NCBI GenBank assembly: GCA_918026815.1
Contig: CAKJVC010000008.1
Location: 372,001-436,000 of the forward strand
DNA length: 64,000 nucleotides
Source: Chalara sp. BL73
Taxonomy: Eukaryota > Ascomycota > Leotiomycetes > Helotiales
Direction of reading: 5' to 3'
Shown: piece after piece, positions 24,452 to 35,882 of the stretch
Numbering within the stretch: the first letter of the stretch is position 1
How the letters are laid out: the number at the start of each line of letters is the position of its first letter
Notes under the pieces: model-generated
The model's database searches: none
Told to the model about the DNA's origin: nothing
Seen by the model: the letters and a program-made list of their open reading frames with translations, nothing else
Translations under genes and position numbers: made by a program

Positions 24452-25135
24452 CATCTACTACTTCATCGGATGATTGATAGGATATGGACGTGTGGTGCAT
24501 GCCATGTTTTTGAATACGTTTCCATATGGACAGGTTACGGGAATTATGTCACGGTAATATATTGATACCTTATCACGGGAAATAGGAGTGGGTGTGACGG
24601 AGTTGGTATGGAGTGATTTCATAGCTATTAGCTAGGATGAAAGCAAAGCAGGATGTACGAAACCCGAGGAATCATAAAAAGCAAGCCATTTCAGAGTGCA
24701 CCACGATGTACATTTCGCAAATAGAGAGAAGCTAAAAAAGTTACCCATTTTTGACCAAGTCGTCTCCCTAAGAAGCTAAATGTTGCCGTTGAGGCTCGGT
24801 GATAAAGGTGCATTTCCGATAATATCAGTGATGACTTCGCTTCAAAAAGCTTTGTAGGGCCTCATCCGCAAAACCAGTCCTGAAGTGGTAAAAGACCGCG
24901 GGAAAGAAAACATCGCAACCAGAAGGAAAAAACATGATCATCAGGTGTCGCAGGATGGTGTATTCGCAAATCGCAAATCCGCAAAATCGCACTCGATTCT
25001 GCTTTTCATATCAACTCCCATCACCCAACCCATGCTGCGATAACCCCACCAACAAAGCCAGGTATACCAGCCGGTCCAGCAAGCTCAAGGAAGCATATGA
25101 AAATGATACGAGGAGATTCGAGGCCAAAGGGAAAT
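24452..25135. other. Intergenic region, convergent 3' ends
   Basis: Between convergent genes; presumably both 3' UTRs. Nothing else seen. Confidence 0.6.
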
Positions 25136-26373
25136 CTAAGATTCGGTCGCAGGAGCAGTCTCCGTCTTGGGCTCTTCATGCTTCTCAGGCTCGCCAGCTT
25201 TCTCGCCCTCCTTGGGTGCATCGGCTGGAGGAGCATCGCTCTCACCAACACTATCTGAAGAGGTCCAGAGGGTAAGGTTGTCACGGAGCAGTTGCATAAT
25301 GAGTGTGCTATCACGGTATGACTCCTCAGACAACGAATCAAGCTCAGCAATGGCATCATCAAAAGCTTGCTTGGCGAGGTGGCATGCACGATCTGGCGAG
25401 TTCAAGATCTCGTAGTAGAAAACAGAGAAGTTGAGGGCTAGACCAAGGCGGATGGGGTGGGTTGGGGTGAGTTCGGTCTGTGCAACATCGGTGGCATTCT
25501 GACAATATCATTAGCACTCGTGTGGCACTAGATTTCAGAGTCCAACAAACCTTGTAAGCCTCATGAGCAGCAGTAGCAGCAACCTTGCGCTTTTCTCCAG
25601 AGGCGAACTCAGCCAGGTAACGGTGGTAATCTCCCTTCCTGTTGCAGAACCACTTATTAGCATAACACATAGATTTGGCAACGTAACGAGGCTGCGAAAT
25701 TTAAGACATACATCTTGTGGTAGAACACCTTAGATTCCCCAGATTCGGCCTTGGGGATCAAGGACTCATCCAAAACATCGAGGACATCCTGGCACACCTT
25801 CTCGAGCTCGGTCTCGATCTTTTGGCGGTAGTCTCGGATGGTAGATACATGCTTATCGGTGCCCTTAGACTCCTCCTTCTGCTCGATCGATGAGATGATA
25901 CGCCAGGAAGCGCGTCTAGTTCCGACAACGTTCTTGTAGGCAACCGATAGAAGATTTCGCTCATCAACGGTGAGTTCTCCGCCCAACTAAAAGATGCACC
26001 ATCAGTTATGGCCTTGTGTGATAGCCTCTTGTTGTAGACAGCGTAAACCGTACCTTGGCAACTTCCTTCATGTATGTGACCATCTCATCGTATCGCTCAG
26101 CCTGCTCGCAGAGCCTCGCGAGAAAGGTCTTGCTGTATGGCAGTTAGTAGTTGATCAGACAACGCGCGGCGCATTTATGAGTCGAGGCATACCTTTCACG
26201 CTACAAGGTGAGACAGCAGTTAGCATAATGTCCTTAACGAATGGGTTGGAGCTGGATCGAGTCCAGGACGCGGTCGATAAGCGCAAGATGGTGGGTTGGA
26301 GGGGAAATCAAAATCCAGGCGAGAGATAATGACGTGGAGACGCTGGAATGCTTGCACTTACTTCGGATGTCAT
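25136..26373 (-). CDS. BMH1: 14-3-3 protein
   Basis: 14-3-3 dimers bind phosphoserine/threonine client proteins and regulate signalling, cell cycle and polarity. The sequence follows the family throughout: [47 protein letters not shown], then [14 protein letters not shown] and the C-terminal signature region [15 protein letters not shown] with NLTLWTSSD. An acidic/Pro-rich tail ends PATES. The N-terminus is spread over tiny exons: MTSE (26373-26362), an 8-nt microexon at 26193-26200, then the exon beginning with AAG ACC; together they read MTSERESKTFLAR. Later introns fall after VAK, within KM|KGDY and after EAYK. Confidence 0.95.
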
Positions 26374-28083
26374 TTTGGGAAGGGTATCAAAGATCGTATG
26401 TGGTTAGGTAGAAAGAAATTTTGTGTTTGATGGTAGAGAAAGTTCGCAGTGTTGATGAAGATTCGTTGTTGCTCTCTTTGCAAGTGATCGCAGAGGCTTC
26501 GATTGGGCTTCACTTCACGGGTAATGACGCTAACCAAATTAGGCCGCGCAGTGTCAACAACTAAGGCGAATCTTAAGATTACTAGGATAAAAGAGAAGAA
26601 TAACTTTATCCACGGCCCAGTCTTGAATGATAACTTGTCTGAATCAATGTGTACCAAAGGGGTCACAGTATTTTAAGCGTATTTATTGTTGAGAGCTGAT
26701 TCTGATAGATCACGTGTCACCCAAAGCAGGGGCTGAAAGGTGTTTCTGGATAGGACGGCAGTCAGATGAACGGATGTCTGTGACCTTGTGCCATGAATCC
26801 GTTGTTGAGAGCGATGGACTCTCGAATCTGCAGTATCTAAATTTACGTATTCTGGTGCTGTTAATGCCAGGCCAAATCCTACAATTTCTTCTTGATCCGT
26901 CATCGGAAACACAAAAGAAGGAATTTACCATTTACAGGAAACAGGAAATGGGACAGTCAGCGCGAATGCATCATCCAAGTAAACAATTGGACCTGTTTTC
27001 GACGTGATTCCACGTCAGAGGGAATGGTGGTCTGCCTGGTGTGACAAGGTATCTATCCGGACGGATGGTGTACCATGTGCTGGCGTTCAGTTAGGACCAA
27101 TAGGCACGTATTTCGGCCTGGAAGGGGCATCTTTTTCTGCTTCCTAGGGATCCGGCTTCTCACCGATATGTATTCCGGTCACTCGCCCCTCGCCCCCTTG
27201 CCCCTCGCATGGCACGTGCGGGAGAAGGAGGAAATTGGTTGATACACAATGAACGTGTTTTAAGGTTATTATTCGTGGTGACGATGGTCACAGGATTCCC
27301 TTCCATCTTCCTCATTACTCTATGGGAATAGGGGGGGCTAAGTTTATGGACCTGATAAGGGGGGGAGGTGTCAACGAATCCATACTTCAACGCAGCCCCG
27401 ATAATAAAAATTCCTTCTGTTTACTCAGCAGGCAGATGGTGGCGATTGATGACCCCAAAAGGTACTTCCAAAAAATAAGTCGATACAATTATCATCATCA
27501 TATCCATTTTTATCAAGACATGGAAAGCCAATCCGACGCCCAGTTTTAAAGTTATGCTGCTGGCTGAGAGCGAGTGCACTTGGTTGGTCCAAAACTGCAA
27601 TCACACCATCGGGAAATGAGGCTCTGCAAGGCCAAACCAGGGGGAAATGCTCATTACTGCATTAATGTACACAGATACATCCCTCAGCTTGGATAGTGCA
27701 TTAGGATAAGTAACGTAGCCATCTCTTATTTTGAGTCAATATAAACCATGCCAGATCGATCATATCCTCACTCGACGATGCCTAAGTTTGTTCCATCTTT
27801 GCTCTGGAAGTCGGAACGGGCGGCAGCGAATCAAAGGACTTTGAAGAAGACACATTTACAATTTTGAGCCTCGCACTAACAAACTCATCCATCCCACCTG
27901 CTCACAAAGCATTGTATAGGTCTCCTTCTCTTCCCTTGCTTTTCTTTTCTAAGAGACTGTCACTTCTGTATATTCCTACGTATATTTGACTTGCTGGGCT
28001 CCTACATGCTGTCCCAAACGTGCAGATAAAAAAAAGTCGACCTCGACATCAAAGCCTGACTTGACCCCCACTTCGATATCAAC
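26374..28083. other. Divergent intergenic region
   Basis: Upstream of the 14-3-3 gene (minus) and the Ca2+-ATPase (plus). It is pyrimidine-rich near 27.93 kb, likely the Ca2+-ATPase leader. No gene, repeat array or structured RNA recognised. Confidence 0.5.
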
Positions 28084-31000
28084 ATGGAGAACGCATTCGC
28101 CCAAGAAACCACCCAGGTACTCAAATACTTCTCTGTGACTGAGCCCCAGGGCTTGTCGGAAGCTCAAGTCAAAACTTTGAGAGAAAAGCACGGTCGTAAT
28201 GGTACAATTCTCTTTGCGCCAGATTACGCAGGCCAAATACTAACACAATCACAGCAATCGCAGAGGAACCTCCTACCCCAATCTGGGAGCTAATCCTCGA
28301 GCAATTTAAGGACCAGCTTGTCATAATTCTCCTGGGATCCGCCGCCATCTCCTTTGTTTTAGCCCTCTTCGAGGAGGGTGGCGGTTGGACCGCATTTGTT
28401 GATCCTGCAGTCGTAAGTATACACGCCTTAGATTCGTGTTTCATATCTTCCTGAACCTTGCTAACAGCTCGCAGATCCTCACGATCTTGATCCTAAACGC
28501 AGTTGTCGGTGTTTCGCAGGAGAGCAGCGCAGAGAAAGCGATCGCTGCCCTGCAGGAATACTCAGCGAATGAGGCTAAGGTGGTTCGAAATGGACATGTT
28601 ACCAAAATTCGGGCAGAGGAATTAGTACCCGGTGATATCATATCCATTGCTGTGGGAGACAGGATTCCTGCGGACTGTAGACTCCTTACAATTCAGAGCA
28701 ACAGCTTTGCGGTCGACCAAGCAATTCTCACAGGAGAGAGTGAAAGTGTTGGGAAAGATACAAAAGCTGTCAGGGATCTGAAAGCCGTCAAGCAGGATCA
28801 GGTCAACATCCTATTCTCGGGTACAACAGTCGTGACGGGACATGCTACTGCCATTGTGGTTCTTACTGGATCTTCTACAGCCATTGGAGACATTCATGAA
28901 AGCATCACTGCACAAATCTCGGAACCAACGCCTCTCAAACAAAAGCTGAATGATTTTGGAGACTCTCTGGCCAAGGTTATCTCTGTAATCTGTATTGTGG
29001 TCTGGCTTATCAACATTCCTCACTTCAATGATCCAAGCCACGGAAGTTGGGCCAAAGGGGCGATTTATTACTTGAAAATTGCGGTATCGCTTGGAGTTGC
29101 AGCAATCCCAGAAGGTTTGGCTGTCGTTATCACAACATGTCTAGCTCTGGGCACTCGGAAAATGGCTGCTAAAAATGCTGTTGTACGAAGCTTACCTTCT
29201 GTAGAGACCCTAGGCAGCTGTAGCGTAATTTGCTCCGACAAGACCGGTACTCTGACCACAAATCAGATGAGTGTCAACAAGGTTGTATATCTCAATGAGA
29301 GTGGTACGGATTTGGAAGAACTCGACGTAGAGGGAACAACCTATGCACCACAAGGACAAATCAAGTCAAGAAATGTTGTTGTGTCTGATATTGCGAAGTC
29401 TTCAGATACGCTATTCCAGATAACTGAAGTTGCAGCTCTTTGCAATGACGCGCAATTGGCTTTCGATTCCAAAACTGGCACGTACTCAAATGTTGGCGAA
29501 CCCACTGAGGGTGCCTTACGTGTATTGGTTGAGAAGATTGGTACTCAAGATTCAGCTGCAAATCAGGCGAGAGCTAGTACTGCAGCTCAAGACACTCTCC
29601 ATTTGGCTAGTTCCTGGTATGAGAAGAGAAGTCCTCGACTTGCTACCTACGAGTTTTCTAGAGACAGGAAAAGTATGTCTGTCCTTGTTGGAAGTGGAAG
29701 CCAGCAGCGACTACTTGTTAAAGGAGCTCCTGAAGCGATTATTGATCGCTGCACACAAGCTGTACTGGGAGCAAATGGCAAGAAGTTTCCTATGTCCAGG
29801 AAAATCTCCGATCTACTACTGAAGGAAGTAGTCGATTATGGGAACAGAGGCCTGCGTGTCATTGCTTTAGCTAGTGTTGAGAATATCGGCTCCAACCCAC
29901 TATTGAAGAAAGCCAAGACCACCGCCGAATACTCTCAGCTGGAGCAGAACCTCACATTCATTGGTCTTGTTGGTATGCTTGATCCTCCTCGTCCTGAAGT
30001 CGCTGGATCTATCCGGAAATGCAAGGAAGCGGGTATCCGAGTTATTGTCATTACTGGCGACAACCGTAATACTGCCGAAACAATCTGTCGTCAAATCGGT
30101 GTTTTCGGTGAGAACGAGGATCTCACAGGTAAGAGTTATACCGGACGGGAATTTGACCATCTCAGCGAAAGCGAACAACTGGCAGCCGCTAAAAAAGCAT
30201 GCCTCTTCTCTCGGGTTGAGCCAAGCCATAAGTCTAAGCTCGTTGACCTTCTGCAGTCTATTGGAGAGGTTGTGGCTATGACTGGTGATGGAGTGAACGA
30301 TGCTCCAGCTTTAAAGAAAGCCGACATTGGTGTTGCCATGGGGTCTGGAACTGATGTAGCAAAACTTGCTTCTGACATGGTCCTCGCCGATGACAACTTT
30401 GCCACAATTGAGACAGCTATTGAGGAGGGTCGCTCCATCTATAACAACACACAACAATTCATTCGATACCTTATCTCATCCAATATTGGAGAGGTCGTTT
30501 CGATTTTTTTGACTGCCGCAGCCGGTATGCCTGAGGCGCTGATTCCTGTTCAACTCCTCTGGGTCAACCTTGTTACAGATGGTCTCCCCGCTACTGCGCT
30601 CTCGTTTAACCCAGCGGATCACGATATAATGAGGAGACAACCCAGAAAGCGCGATGAGCGACTTATTGATGGCTGGCTTTTCTTCCGCTACCTGGTTATT
30701 GGTACGTATGTTGGTGTAGCTACTGTCGCAGGATACGCATGGTACTTCATGTACAATTCTCAAGGGCCTCAGATCACGTTCTCGCAGCTTTCAAACTTCC
30801 ACAAGTGTTCTGCCCAATTCCCTGAGATTGGCTGCGAGATCTTCACGAATGACGTAGCTAAGTCCGCTTCGACCGTTTCGCTCTCCATTCTCGTGGTCAT
30901 TGAGATGCTGAATGCCATGAACGCGTTGTCATCCAGCGAGTCACTGCTCACCCTACCTCTATGGACAAACATGATGTTGATTTATGCCATTTCGCTCTCC

Positions 31001-31251
31001 ATGGCACTTCACTTTGCACTTCTCTACACACCAATCCTGCAAATATTGTTCTCTATTCTACCTTTGAACTGGCATGAGTGGAAAGCAGTTTTGTACATCA
31101 GTGCCCCAGTCATGTAAGTCTTCCTTTTCTATGTTTTGACGTGATTGACTAACCATCCGGCAGAATCATTGACGAAGGTCTGAAGTTTATCGAAAGACAG
31201 CTCTTCATACAAAAGACAGCCATTATCGAGCCTAGAGCCAAAAAGGAATAG
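28084..31251 (+). CDS. SERCA-type P-type Ca2+-ATPase
   Basis: Four exons (28084-28201, 28255-28412, 28475-31113, 31164-31251) join in phase to 1000 aa, the usual SERCA length. It pumps Ca2+ from cytosol into the ER or vacuolar system at the cost of ATP. Visible landmarks are the actuator TGES (about 28730), M4 with [18 protein letters not shown] (Ca2+ ligands), the phosphorylation motif DKTGTLT with Asp347, nucleotide-site KGAPE, hinge TGD and [16 protein letters not shown], and C-terminal helices M5-M10 with [14 protein letters not shown]. The N-terminus ([25 protein letters not shown]) is also SERCA-like. It resembles Neurospora NCA-1 type pumps rather than PMR1 or PMC1. There is no ER-retrieval KKxx; the tail is RAKKE. 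Confidence 0.95.
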
Positions 31252-31510
31252 ACTATTACAGCATTAACTGAATTGGACCATTGTACATTACTAGACAGTT
31301 AGATACTAGATCATATAAAGTCCAATTGCGTTTCAAAATTCACCAGCTGGGCTTAAACCTCTCCTTGAAAATAAAGGCATCCATCAATTTCGGGTCATAG
31401 CAGGATTTTAATATATCTCCCCATTCCAAACGCCCTACTTCACTGAAGTGATTCCCGTCGCCCACATGAATTCTTCTTCACCGCCCTCCATCAAGGAAGA
31501 TCAGCAATGA

Positions 31511-31615
31511 AAAAAAAGGTAGCATCTCTTGATTGTGCGTGTCATCTTTGTGCAAGGGCCATGCTAATCTTCTCTGTATTGTTTCTTGTAACCAATTGCC
31601 CGAGGGCGAGGATTT
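31511..31615 (-). ncRNA. U6 spliceosomal snRNA
   Basis: The minus strand carries the diagnostic core ACAGAGA-AGATTAGCATGGCCC, followed by GATGACACGC and a 3' T-run (A-run 31510-31517 on plus) that terminates RNA polymerase III. A short 5' hairpin (GCC-CTCG-GGC) precedes it. A TATA element sits about 25-30 bp upstream. Relative to the common fungal sequence, the internal stem-loop has changed as a pair (CCU/AGG to CUU/AAG), so the stem is preserved. U6 forms the catalytic centre of the spliceosome with U2. The 5' end is approximate. Confidence 0.93.
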
Positions 31616-31639
31616 CAAATCTTCGAGAGGAAAGAGAGG

Positions 31640-31647
31640 TTTATATA
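31640..31647 (-). promoter_or_regulatory. TATA box of the U6 gene
   Basis: TATATAAA on the minus strand, about 25-30 bp upstream of the inferred U6 5' end. This is the usual position for the TATA element of type-3 polymerase III promoters. Confidence 0.8.
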
Positions 31648-32239
31648 GACTTCACTTGGAGGGTTTCCGGCCCAGGCTGACAGGTTACTAGGCTCATAGT
31701 CCTTGCCTTTAGTGGCGAGTGAGATAGCGGCTGATTATAGAATTGAGGCAGCGCTCCGATAATTTCCTAAAGAGGCAAATCGTGATCATTTTCTGTGAAT
31801 GACTCGTCGCTTACTATACATGTGGTTTGGAGGATTTTGGAACGTCGATGGCTGAGCGCAGGCACCACATTCCCCCCCCCCCCCTGAAATACTTCCCGAT
31901 TAGGCGAAGTGACAACAACGCGCCAAGATTTTCCTCATCACGCGGGAATACATATGTGATCCTCACCTCATATGGGACATTGAGACGCTCGCAATATTTC
32001 CTGATCTGTATCAAGGAGCCTCTGCCTGAGAATAGGCACCGCATTTCCTGCGCCGAGCCAGGGAATCCTCTGGGCACGCAACGGACAAGACTCGTCATCC
32101 ACCACCTCCATAACCCTCTATCCGGTGAAACATCCATCGCTGCCTCCCGCCGATTCCCCAAAAGCGCAAAAGCGATCTCCCAAACTCCCGCCTAGAGCGC
32201 ACGGCCTACCATCCCAACCTCTGCTCCTTCCCGGTGGCC
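31648..32239. other. Shared upstream region of U6 and U2
   Basis: About 590 bp between the two divergent snRNA promoters. It holds a C-run (31870-31883) and only incidental open frames. It may carry shared upstream elements, but none is recognisable by eye. Confidence 0.5.
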
Positions 32240-32240
32240 T

Positions 32241-32249
32241 ATAAATATT
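32241..32249 (+). promoter_or_regulatory. TATA box of the U2 gene
   Basis: TATAAATAT lies about 40 bp before the inferred U2 5' end and is followed by a C/T-rich stretch. This fits a polymerase II snRNA or strong core promoter; no protein gene starts downstream. Confidence 0.65.
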
Positions 32250-32280
32250 CCCCCTCCCCTCCCCCCTCTTGCAAACCCTC

Positions 32281-32455
32281 AGCTCTCTTCGCCTCAAGGC
32301 TTAGATCAAGTGTAGTATCTGTTCTATTCAGTCTGACCGCTGAATGCCATTCCACGTGTCTGGCCCGACGTCCGCGTCACACTTATTTTTTGAACAACCG
32401 GTCTTTCTCATCACGGGCTTGCTCGTGGCGGGGAGGATGTTTCTTGTCTCTTGCA
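32281..32455 (+). ncRNA. U2 spliceosomal snRNA
   Basis: The sequence contains the nearly invariant U2 stretch GGCTTAGATCAAG followed by TGTAGTATCTGTTCT (32311-32325); its GUAGUA pairs with the intron branch site. The 5' stem-loop I is GCC-TCAA-GGC. Stem-loop IIa is ATTCAG...CTGAAT. An Sm-protein site ATTTTTTGA lies at 32385-32393. A 3' hairpin CACGGG-CTTG-CTCGTG resembles stem-loop IV, which binds U2A'/U2B''. U2 UCUCUU near the 5' end can pair with U6 AAGAGA near its 3' end (helix II). The exact 3' end is uncertain. Confidence 0.92.
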
Positions 32456-32747
32456 TTACACTGCCGCGAGATGATGGGATAGGTCAATTTTGAAGCCTCT
32501 TCATTGCGGGCCCGGCGGAGGCTGGGACGCGAAGAAGAGGAGGAGGTGGGTAGGCGAATGGGGTGTCGAGGAACTAAAGGGAGGGGTGGGTGCGGCATTT
32601 TCGTCGATGATGGAAGGGTTGACTTCAATGTCTCGTCCAGCGCGAGACATTTTGCTTGTAGTCGTCAAATTGAAGTGATGTTAGAAAAACAGCCGCTTAA
32701 GAGTAAACTACGCCTGCTGGGGAAGTGATTTATTCGTAACTTAATAC

Positions 32748-35660
32748 TTATTTTCTCCCCTTCTTCCTCCACTCCTTCTCCCTTTCGTAAGCCTTCGCCT
32801 CCCTGCCCTCCTCGCCCTGAATCTCTGCAATAAGCCGCTTATACTTCTTATCATACGCAGCATCCCTCTCCCTCTTCTGTTTCAGGCTCTCCGCTGCTAT
32901 CGCCCTGGCATCCTTCCTTAATTCTCGGACGGCGCCCTTGCGTTCTCGCTTGAGCTCCTTTTTCAGCTTGGCAGACTCGGTGCGGTCTCGGTCCGGGTCG
33001 TAGTGTTTGTTTGGGTTGTAGGACTCTTCAAATTTAGGTATAGCCATTTTTATGGCGAGAGGTCGGTGGTGATGTAGTTCCAGGGGACGACGGGCGAGTC
33101 GGGCAGTCGAGAGAGAGGTGTTGATGGTGCTAGCGAGTTTGGTGATGGACTCCTAGCGGATTTGTCAATATTGTAGAAGATGGATCGTGGGGAGTTGTAT
33201 ATTTCTTACCTGTGTGCTTGGAGGAAGCTTTGTCCGACATTTCTTGCTGCCGTAATGTTCGACTATTCTTAAGACAGGCTCGAAAATCTCTAACACAGCT
33301 GATTTTTTACCCCAGGTTTGAAGTGCCTTCAGATATATGAGCATGTGTTCTGGTACAGTGAAGATCACAGTTATAGGTAGAGCAAGAATTAAACATTTAC
33401 ATACCGTATGTAACAGCTTGAGATTAATCTCCAACAGGGCTAGCTTGAGAGTTGCATACTCTTCATCGGAAAAATTGTCTCTGGGTTTACAGTCAGAGAG
33501 CGCAATGCTTCGACTTGTAGCTGAGGCACCGTTGATCCGCATAGGAACCTTTGGTTCATGGTATGGAAAATGCCCGGGGAGTGGCGTTAACGGTGCAGGA
33601 GCTAGCACGCAAAGCGTATTTTCGATAAAGCTCATGACTGAAGGAACATATCTCTCTGACTTCTGCATATATTGCAGACAGAGAGTGGAGAGATATGCCC
33701 CGGTGGCATAGTCAGGGATATCATATGGAACTTTGAGACCAAGATATCGATCCATGGTAAGCATTGCTGGAACCACGATATCGTGGAAATGATCGGCTGT
33801 GTTGAAGATGGTACCAATGGCAGTTAAAAGAACCAAATCACCTACATTGAGATCTTTGTGCCGGTTCTCGTGGATGTCACTGAGATGACACACAAATGCT
33901 TTTCCAATCTCTAATGCGTGGCCAGTTTTGGCTAAAGAGTGTATATGGCGTATTAGAGTTTCTATTACAGAGTTTGGTGCCGGCTCTGGCTGATTCGCTT
34001 GGTATGAGATGTGATCGACCAGAGTTACCGCAAATTTGCCTAGTTTTGATTTATTCTCTGCCTTCAGTTTTGCATCGTATTGAAGTCTGATGCGTTGCAC
34101 GACTGTTGGAAGATCTAGAACATTAATTCCAGACGCTATGGAAAGAAGCTCATCATGCGTCTGCGGACATTCAAAAGTATATGCAAGATTTCCGTCTACA
34201 CCATTCTTTTCTGGCAACTGTACCTCCAAGAGTGGCGCATTAGCACCCGTGAGAAATTCTGGCCGCTTGGATTCCTCCTCTGTTAGTAAGTCTTTGATGA
34301 AGTCTGCTTCTTCCTCCTCGTCTGCACCACTTTCGTCCGCATCCGTGCCTATGTCGCTCTCATCTTCGTCTTCCAATCCTGAATCTGCAAGAAGATCATC
34401 GTCAATGATAAAATCATCCTCATCTTCTACTCCATAATTGATTTTAGGACCTTGAATACCAGAACCCAATCCAAAGTTCCCTTCATTCTCATCCGAGCCA
34501 GGCTCTTCCGCATCAAGGTCAGCGTCGTCGTCATCGTCATCACGCAATCCTCGAAGCTTTCTCTCCTGCCGCTCTTGCTCTTTCAGTCTCTTTGCTTCAC
34601 GTTCTTTCAATAACCTTGCTGCCTCTGCAGCAATTTCCTCATCCGTCTTCATTCTCTCTGTGGGCTTTGAGCGAGCATCTTGAGCAAGCTGTTTGAGGCG
34701 AAGATCATACTCCTTGTCTGCTTTTGTCTTCTCTCCAGCTAATAGTGCAGCTCGGTCCGGATCCATTCCCGCAATATCTATCGTTGATGGAGGCTGGGGC
34801 TTGATCCCACGAAGAAGCTCATGAATGCCGGATAACTCTTTGTCTAACGCTTCGCGTATATCGTCATCCTCGTCTTTCGCAGCTTGACGCTCTTGCTTGT
34901 AATGCTTAGACTTGGCTATAATCTCGTGCATCCTCTCTTGCTTTGACTTTTTTCTCTCCGGCATGTCTTCCTCATTCTCATTTTCTTCGTTCTCAAAGCT
35001 ATCATCTTCTACCTCGCGACCTCGTTTTCGGGGATTGGATGGTCCGTCTTCCTCGTCGGAGAGGTCTGCTTCGTCAAAATCATCTATGGCAGGTCCGTCC
35101 AGTGATAACGATTGTCCCATATGTGTGAGCAGCCCCGGCTCATCGTCATCGAGATCAAACATAGATTGCTTGCTCCGCCTCTCAGCCACTCGTGTAAGCC
35201 TTTGTAGCATCTTCTCTTCTGGATCCATGGTTGGATCATTTTCTCCGAAACGTTTGTCGACAATACCTCCAACCTTCCGCCGGTTTGCCATTGAATAGGA
35301 GATATTCTAAGATATTCGTCAGTCATTGTTAACATAAAAGCGTGACGAGTGGCCAATATCTTTACTTACATTGTCTTCCGCTTTAGTTTTCCCAACGTGT
35401 GATCTTCCAATAATACCACCCTTAGTGCCATTTGATCCCTTCATACTTGTAGCCTCAAACTTTGGGCCTTTTGACCATCTGTACTCGAAAGGATTGAATT
35501 GATCTCGAATTGCGTTGAGCGCCTCAGTTCTGTGTATTCTTTTCTCGTTGTTGGCGCCATTTTGGGCATTCTGCTTTTTCTGCTTCTTGGACTTTTGCGG
35601 CCCTACAATCCCTTGCTCTCGCAAAGAGGCCTTGAGTCTCTTAAGTTGTGAAGGAGGCAT
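32748..35660 (-). CDS. NOP14: Nucleolar protein NOP14 (SSU processome)
   Basis: Four exons, all phase 0 (35660-35370, 35306-33405, 33326-33210, 33152-32748), give 904 aa. NOP14 is a scaffold of the 90S pre-ribosome/SSU processome needed for 18S rRNA maturation and 40S export. The N-terminus MPPSQLKRLKASLREQG, the NPFEYRWSKGPKFE block, RRKVGGIVDKRFGENDP, a long acidic/Lys-rich middle, the helical C-terminal domain (EINLKLLHT, ALQTWGKKSAVLEIFEP) and the basic tail (IPKFEESYNPNKHYDPDRDR, KKYKRLIAEIQGEEGRE) all match the family. The C-terminal exon, though also open as a separate frame, belongs to this gene. The third intron is a multiple of three without stops. Confidence 0.95.
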
Positions 35661-35882
35661 TGTATTTTTGTCTCTTATTGTATAGAAGTTTTGAACCACA
35701 ATTTTTTTCTCAAAGTTGTCGCTGCTTATCGCTATCAATCCCTTATCGGATAGATAGACTAGGCCTAAAATGGTGGTGCCTCTGGCAGAAATCTTTCACT
35801 ACGTTCCAAGGCTCTACTAATTCAAACTTCCAGAAAACTACGCAGAACCAGTCAAACTGAGCCGAATGTAGTTGTACCAACC

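Noticed and set aside
31814..32161. 115-codon minus-strand frame between U6 and U2
   Set aside because: Includes a glycine run from a C-tract and lies in the snRNA upstream region; no family resemblance.
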